Shown piece after piece: positions 5,906 to 7,023 of a stretch of DNA of 7,023 nucleotides. The notes beneath the pieces are model-generated. The model did no database searches. It was not told where the DNA came from and worked only from the letters and a program-made list of their open reading frames with translations. The DNA lies in contig JAJYOM010000080.1 in the NCBI GenBank assembly GCA_021796175.1, forward strand, positions 1 through 7,023, given 5' to 3'. Each line of letters starts with the position of its first letter. The first letter of the stretch is position 1. Origin of the DNA: Thermoplasmata archaeon (lineage in GTDB: Archaea; Thermoplasmatota; Thermoplasmata; Sysuiplasmatales; Sysuiplasmataceae). The position numbers were made by a program, and so were the translations under genes.

Positions 5906-5927
5906 GCAGTGAAACCATTTTCCGGCC

Positions 5928-6998
5928 GTGAAGGGCATATTACTGCACGGCGGCAAAGGGACAAGATTGAAACCTATCACATATACAGAAGTCAAGCAGC
6001 TGCTCCCGGTGGCTGGCAAGCCCATAAGCCAGTACTGCCTTGAGGACATGATTGCAATTGGCATAAAGGAAATCAACATTGTCCTTGGAAATGTTGGAGC
6101 CGCAGATGTGCAGCAGCATTATGGCGATGGTAAAAAGTGGGGGATCAGCATTTCCTACACCCATCAGGCCGAGCCGCTTGGCATTGCGCACGCAGTTGGT
6201 CTCACCGAAGATTTTGTCGGTGATGATCCGTTTGTTGTCTACCTTGGCGATAACCTTGTCCATGGTGGAATTGGCAAACTTGCCGATGGTTTCATTTCCG
6301 GAAAATGCGATGCGTTTGTTGCGCTGACCAGGGTGAGAACGCCGGAGAAATACGGTGTTGCGGAGATCGACGGAGGAAAGTTGCTCAGGCTGGTGGAAAA
6401 ACCAAAAAATCCAAAGAGCAATCTGGCTCTGGCCGGCATATACTTTCTCAGACCGTCCGTCTTTGATGTAATCAGGCAATTGAAGCCATCCGGAAGAGGT
6501 GAACTGGAAATAACGGAAGCATTGCAGATGCTGCTTGAAAAAGGGATGAATGTCGGATGGGCGGAGATCACCGGCTGGTGGAAGGATACCGGTACTGCTG
6601 CCGACATTCTGGATGCAAACAGGCTGGTGCTGGACGGGATCGGGCGGGAGATATCAGATGGCGTGAACAACGAGCAGAATATCATAGGCCGGGTAAAGAT
6701 GGGGACGAATGTGAGCATAGACGCCGACACGATGATAAAGGGCCCGTGTTACGTTGGGGAGGGCACCAGAGTATCGAAAAGTTTCATCGGGCCGAACACC
6801 AGCATAGGCAGCAACTGCGTCCTTGATGGCGTTGAGATAGAGGATTCTATTGTTATGGACAACTGTTCAATCAGCGGTGAAGGGAGAGTCAACATACATG
6901 AGAGCCTGATTGGCACAGGCTGCACTGTCGAGACCAGGAACGGTGTAAGGAAGGGGACGAAGCTGATAGTGGGCAGGGATTCGCGCATCAGTTTTTGA
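5928..6998 (+). CDS. rmlA: Glucose-1-phosphate thymidylyltransferase, long form (RmlA/RfbA-like), 356 aa
   Basis: Transfers a nucleotide to a sugar-1-phosphate, probably dTTP + glucose-1-phosphate to dTDP-glucose + PPi, the first step of dTDP-sugar synthesis in the cytoplasm. The N-terminal nucleotidyltransferase domain (about 1-235) has LLHGGKGTRLKP (5-16, NTP loop), K23-Q-L-L-P, the YTHQAEPLGIAHAV block (77-90), LGDN (106-109), VEKP (156-159), AGIY (169-172), RGELEITEA (190-198) and WWKDTGTAADILDANR (217-232). A C-terminal left-handed beta-helix region (about 240-356) has hexapeptide-like turns rich in G-x-x-x-x-I/V. Length and layout match long-form RmlA (about 355 residues) rather than the short form of about 290. 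His7 replaces the usual Ala of LAGG; from memory, some archaeal relatives share this. The GTG at 5928 is the only plausible start, since a TGA lies five codons upstream. It fits a glycan role shared with the flippase. UTP use or another sugar cannot be excluded. Confidence 0.9.
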   Translation: MKGILLHGGKGTRLKPITYTEVKQLLPVAGKPISQYCLEDMIAIGIKEINIVLGNVGAADVQQHYGDGKKWGISISYTHQAEPLGIAHAVGLTEDFVGDDPFVVYLGDNLVHGGIGKLADGFISGKCDAFVALTRVRTPEKYGVAEIDGGKLLRLVEKPKNPKSNLALAGIYFLRPSVFDVIRQLKPSGRGELEITEALQMLLEKGMNVGWAEITGWWKDTGTAADILDANRLVLDGIGREISDGVNNEQNIIGRVKMGTNVSIDADTMIKGPCYVGEGTRVSKSFIGPNTSIGSNCVLDGVEIEDSIVMDNCSISGEGRVNIHESLIGTGCTVETRNGVRKGTKLIVGRDSRISF

Positions 6999-7006
6999 GA
7001 GGTGGT
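6999..7006 (+). promoter_or_regulatory. Shine-Dalgarno-like site, probably for a gene beyond the right edge
   Basis: GAGGTGGT directly follows the rmlA stop codon (6996-6998) and resembles the archaeal ribosome binding site GGAGGTGAT. A co-transcribed gene, perhaps the next dTDP-sugar enzyme, probably starts just past the window. A GTG inside it (7002-7004) also opens a frame to the edge. With only 25 nt available, the gene itself cannot be described. Confidence 0.35.
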
Positions 7007-7023
7007 AATCAGTACAGAGGCGG

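Larger units (their letters stand above)
5597..5927. other. 331-nt intergenic region without a convincing gene
   Basis: This stretch between the MFS and RmlA genes holds several weak signals. There is a 6-bp inverted repeat (AGCTGA / TCAGCT, 5805-5822), a T5 run (5855-5859), AT-rich boxes at 5796-5802 and 5843-5849, and the proposed RmlA promoter. Short open frames exist: plus 5628-5810 (60 residues), plus 5708-5905 (65 codons, no start near its 5' end) and a minus frame from 5761. I recognise none as a known protein. The plus frame from 5708 has a basic segment, GKVKTHYRGVKS, faintly like the end of some transposases. The region may be a decayed gene or simply a long spacer. Confidence 0.5.

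Noticed and set aside
5940..6730. Two long minus-strand open frames inside rmlA
   Set aside because: Both are opposite conserved RmlA motifs and contain no recognisable domain. They are shadows of the coding strand.
1..7023. CRISPR array, tRNA, rRNA, complete insertion sequence or phage genes
   Set aside because: No regularly spaced repeats, no cloverleaf-like sequence, no conserved rRNA segments and no intact transposase or phage protein were seen on either strand.

Overview
The window most resembles a piece of an archaeal chromosome, probably from the Thermoplasmata/Thermoplasmatota. Three observations support this. The first 84 bases encode, on the minus strand, the N-terminus of a tricorn-type protease, a family best known from Thermoplasma. 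AT-rich TATA-like boxes lie about 23-27 nt upstream of the proposed starts of five genes, mostly with no Shine-Dalgarno sequence, as expected for leaderless archaeal transcripts. The protein families also fit (CDGSH Fe-S protein, Kef/NapA-type antiporter, Wzx-like flippase, long-form RmlA carrying the LHGG variant of the nucleotide loop). Lineage is an inference; tricorn and the other families also occur in bacteria.

Layout. Positions 1-84 (minus): start of the tricorn protease gene, running off the left edge. Positions 253-519 (plus): a small GYD-like protein, divergent from tricorn. Positions 725-940 (minus): a CDGSH iron-sulfur protein that is clear by motif but has no ATG, GTG or TTG start; an ACG sits where the start is expected. 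Positions 1120-2265 (minus): a CPA2-type cation/proton antiporter with an unusual ion-binding motif. A 200-nt divergent promoter region separates it from three plus-strand genes: a polysaccharide (Wzx/MATE-like) flippase at 2466-3989, a 14-TM DHA2 major facilitator at 4091-5596, and a long-form glucose-1-phosphate thymidylyltransferase (RmlA) at 5928-6998. A further gene probably begins just past the right edge. The 331-nt gap at 5597-5927 holds no convincing gene.

How the parts may work together. The flippase and RmlA suggest a surface-glycan or N-glycosylation neighbourhood. RmlA would make dTDP-glucose in the cytoplasm, and the flippase would move a lipid-linked oligosaccharide across the membrane. 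The MFS pump between them could be an exporter in the same locus or an unrelated drug-efflux gene. The left half looks like unlinked housekeeping functions (peptide degradation, Fe-S/redox, ion homeostasis). Each gene seems to have its own promoter, so a tight operon is unlikely.

I found no RNA gene, CRISPR array, insertion sequence or clearly new multi-gene system. The items most worth checking are the CDGSH gene without a normal start, the consistent leaderless-promoter geometry, and the altered catalytic motif of the antiporter.
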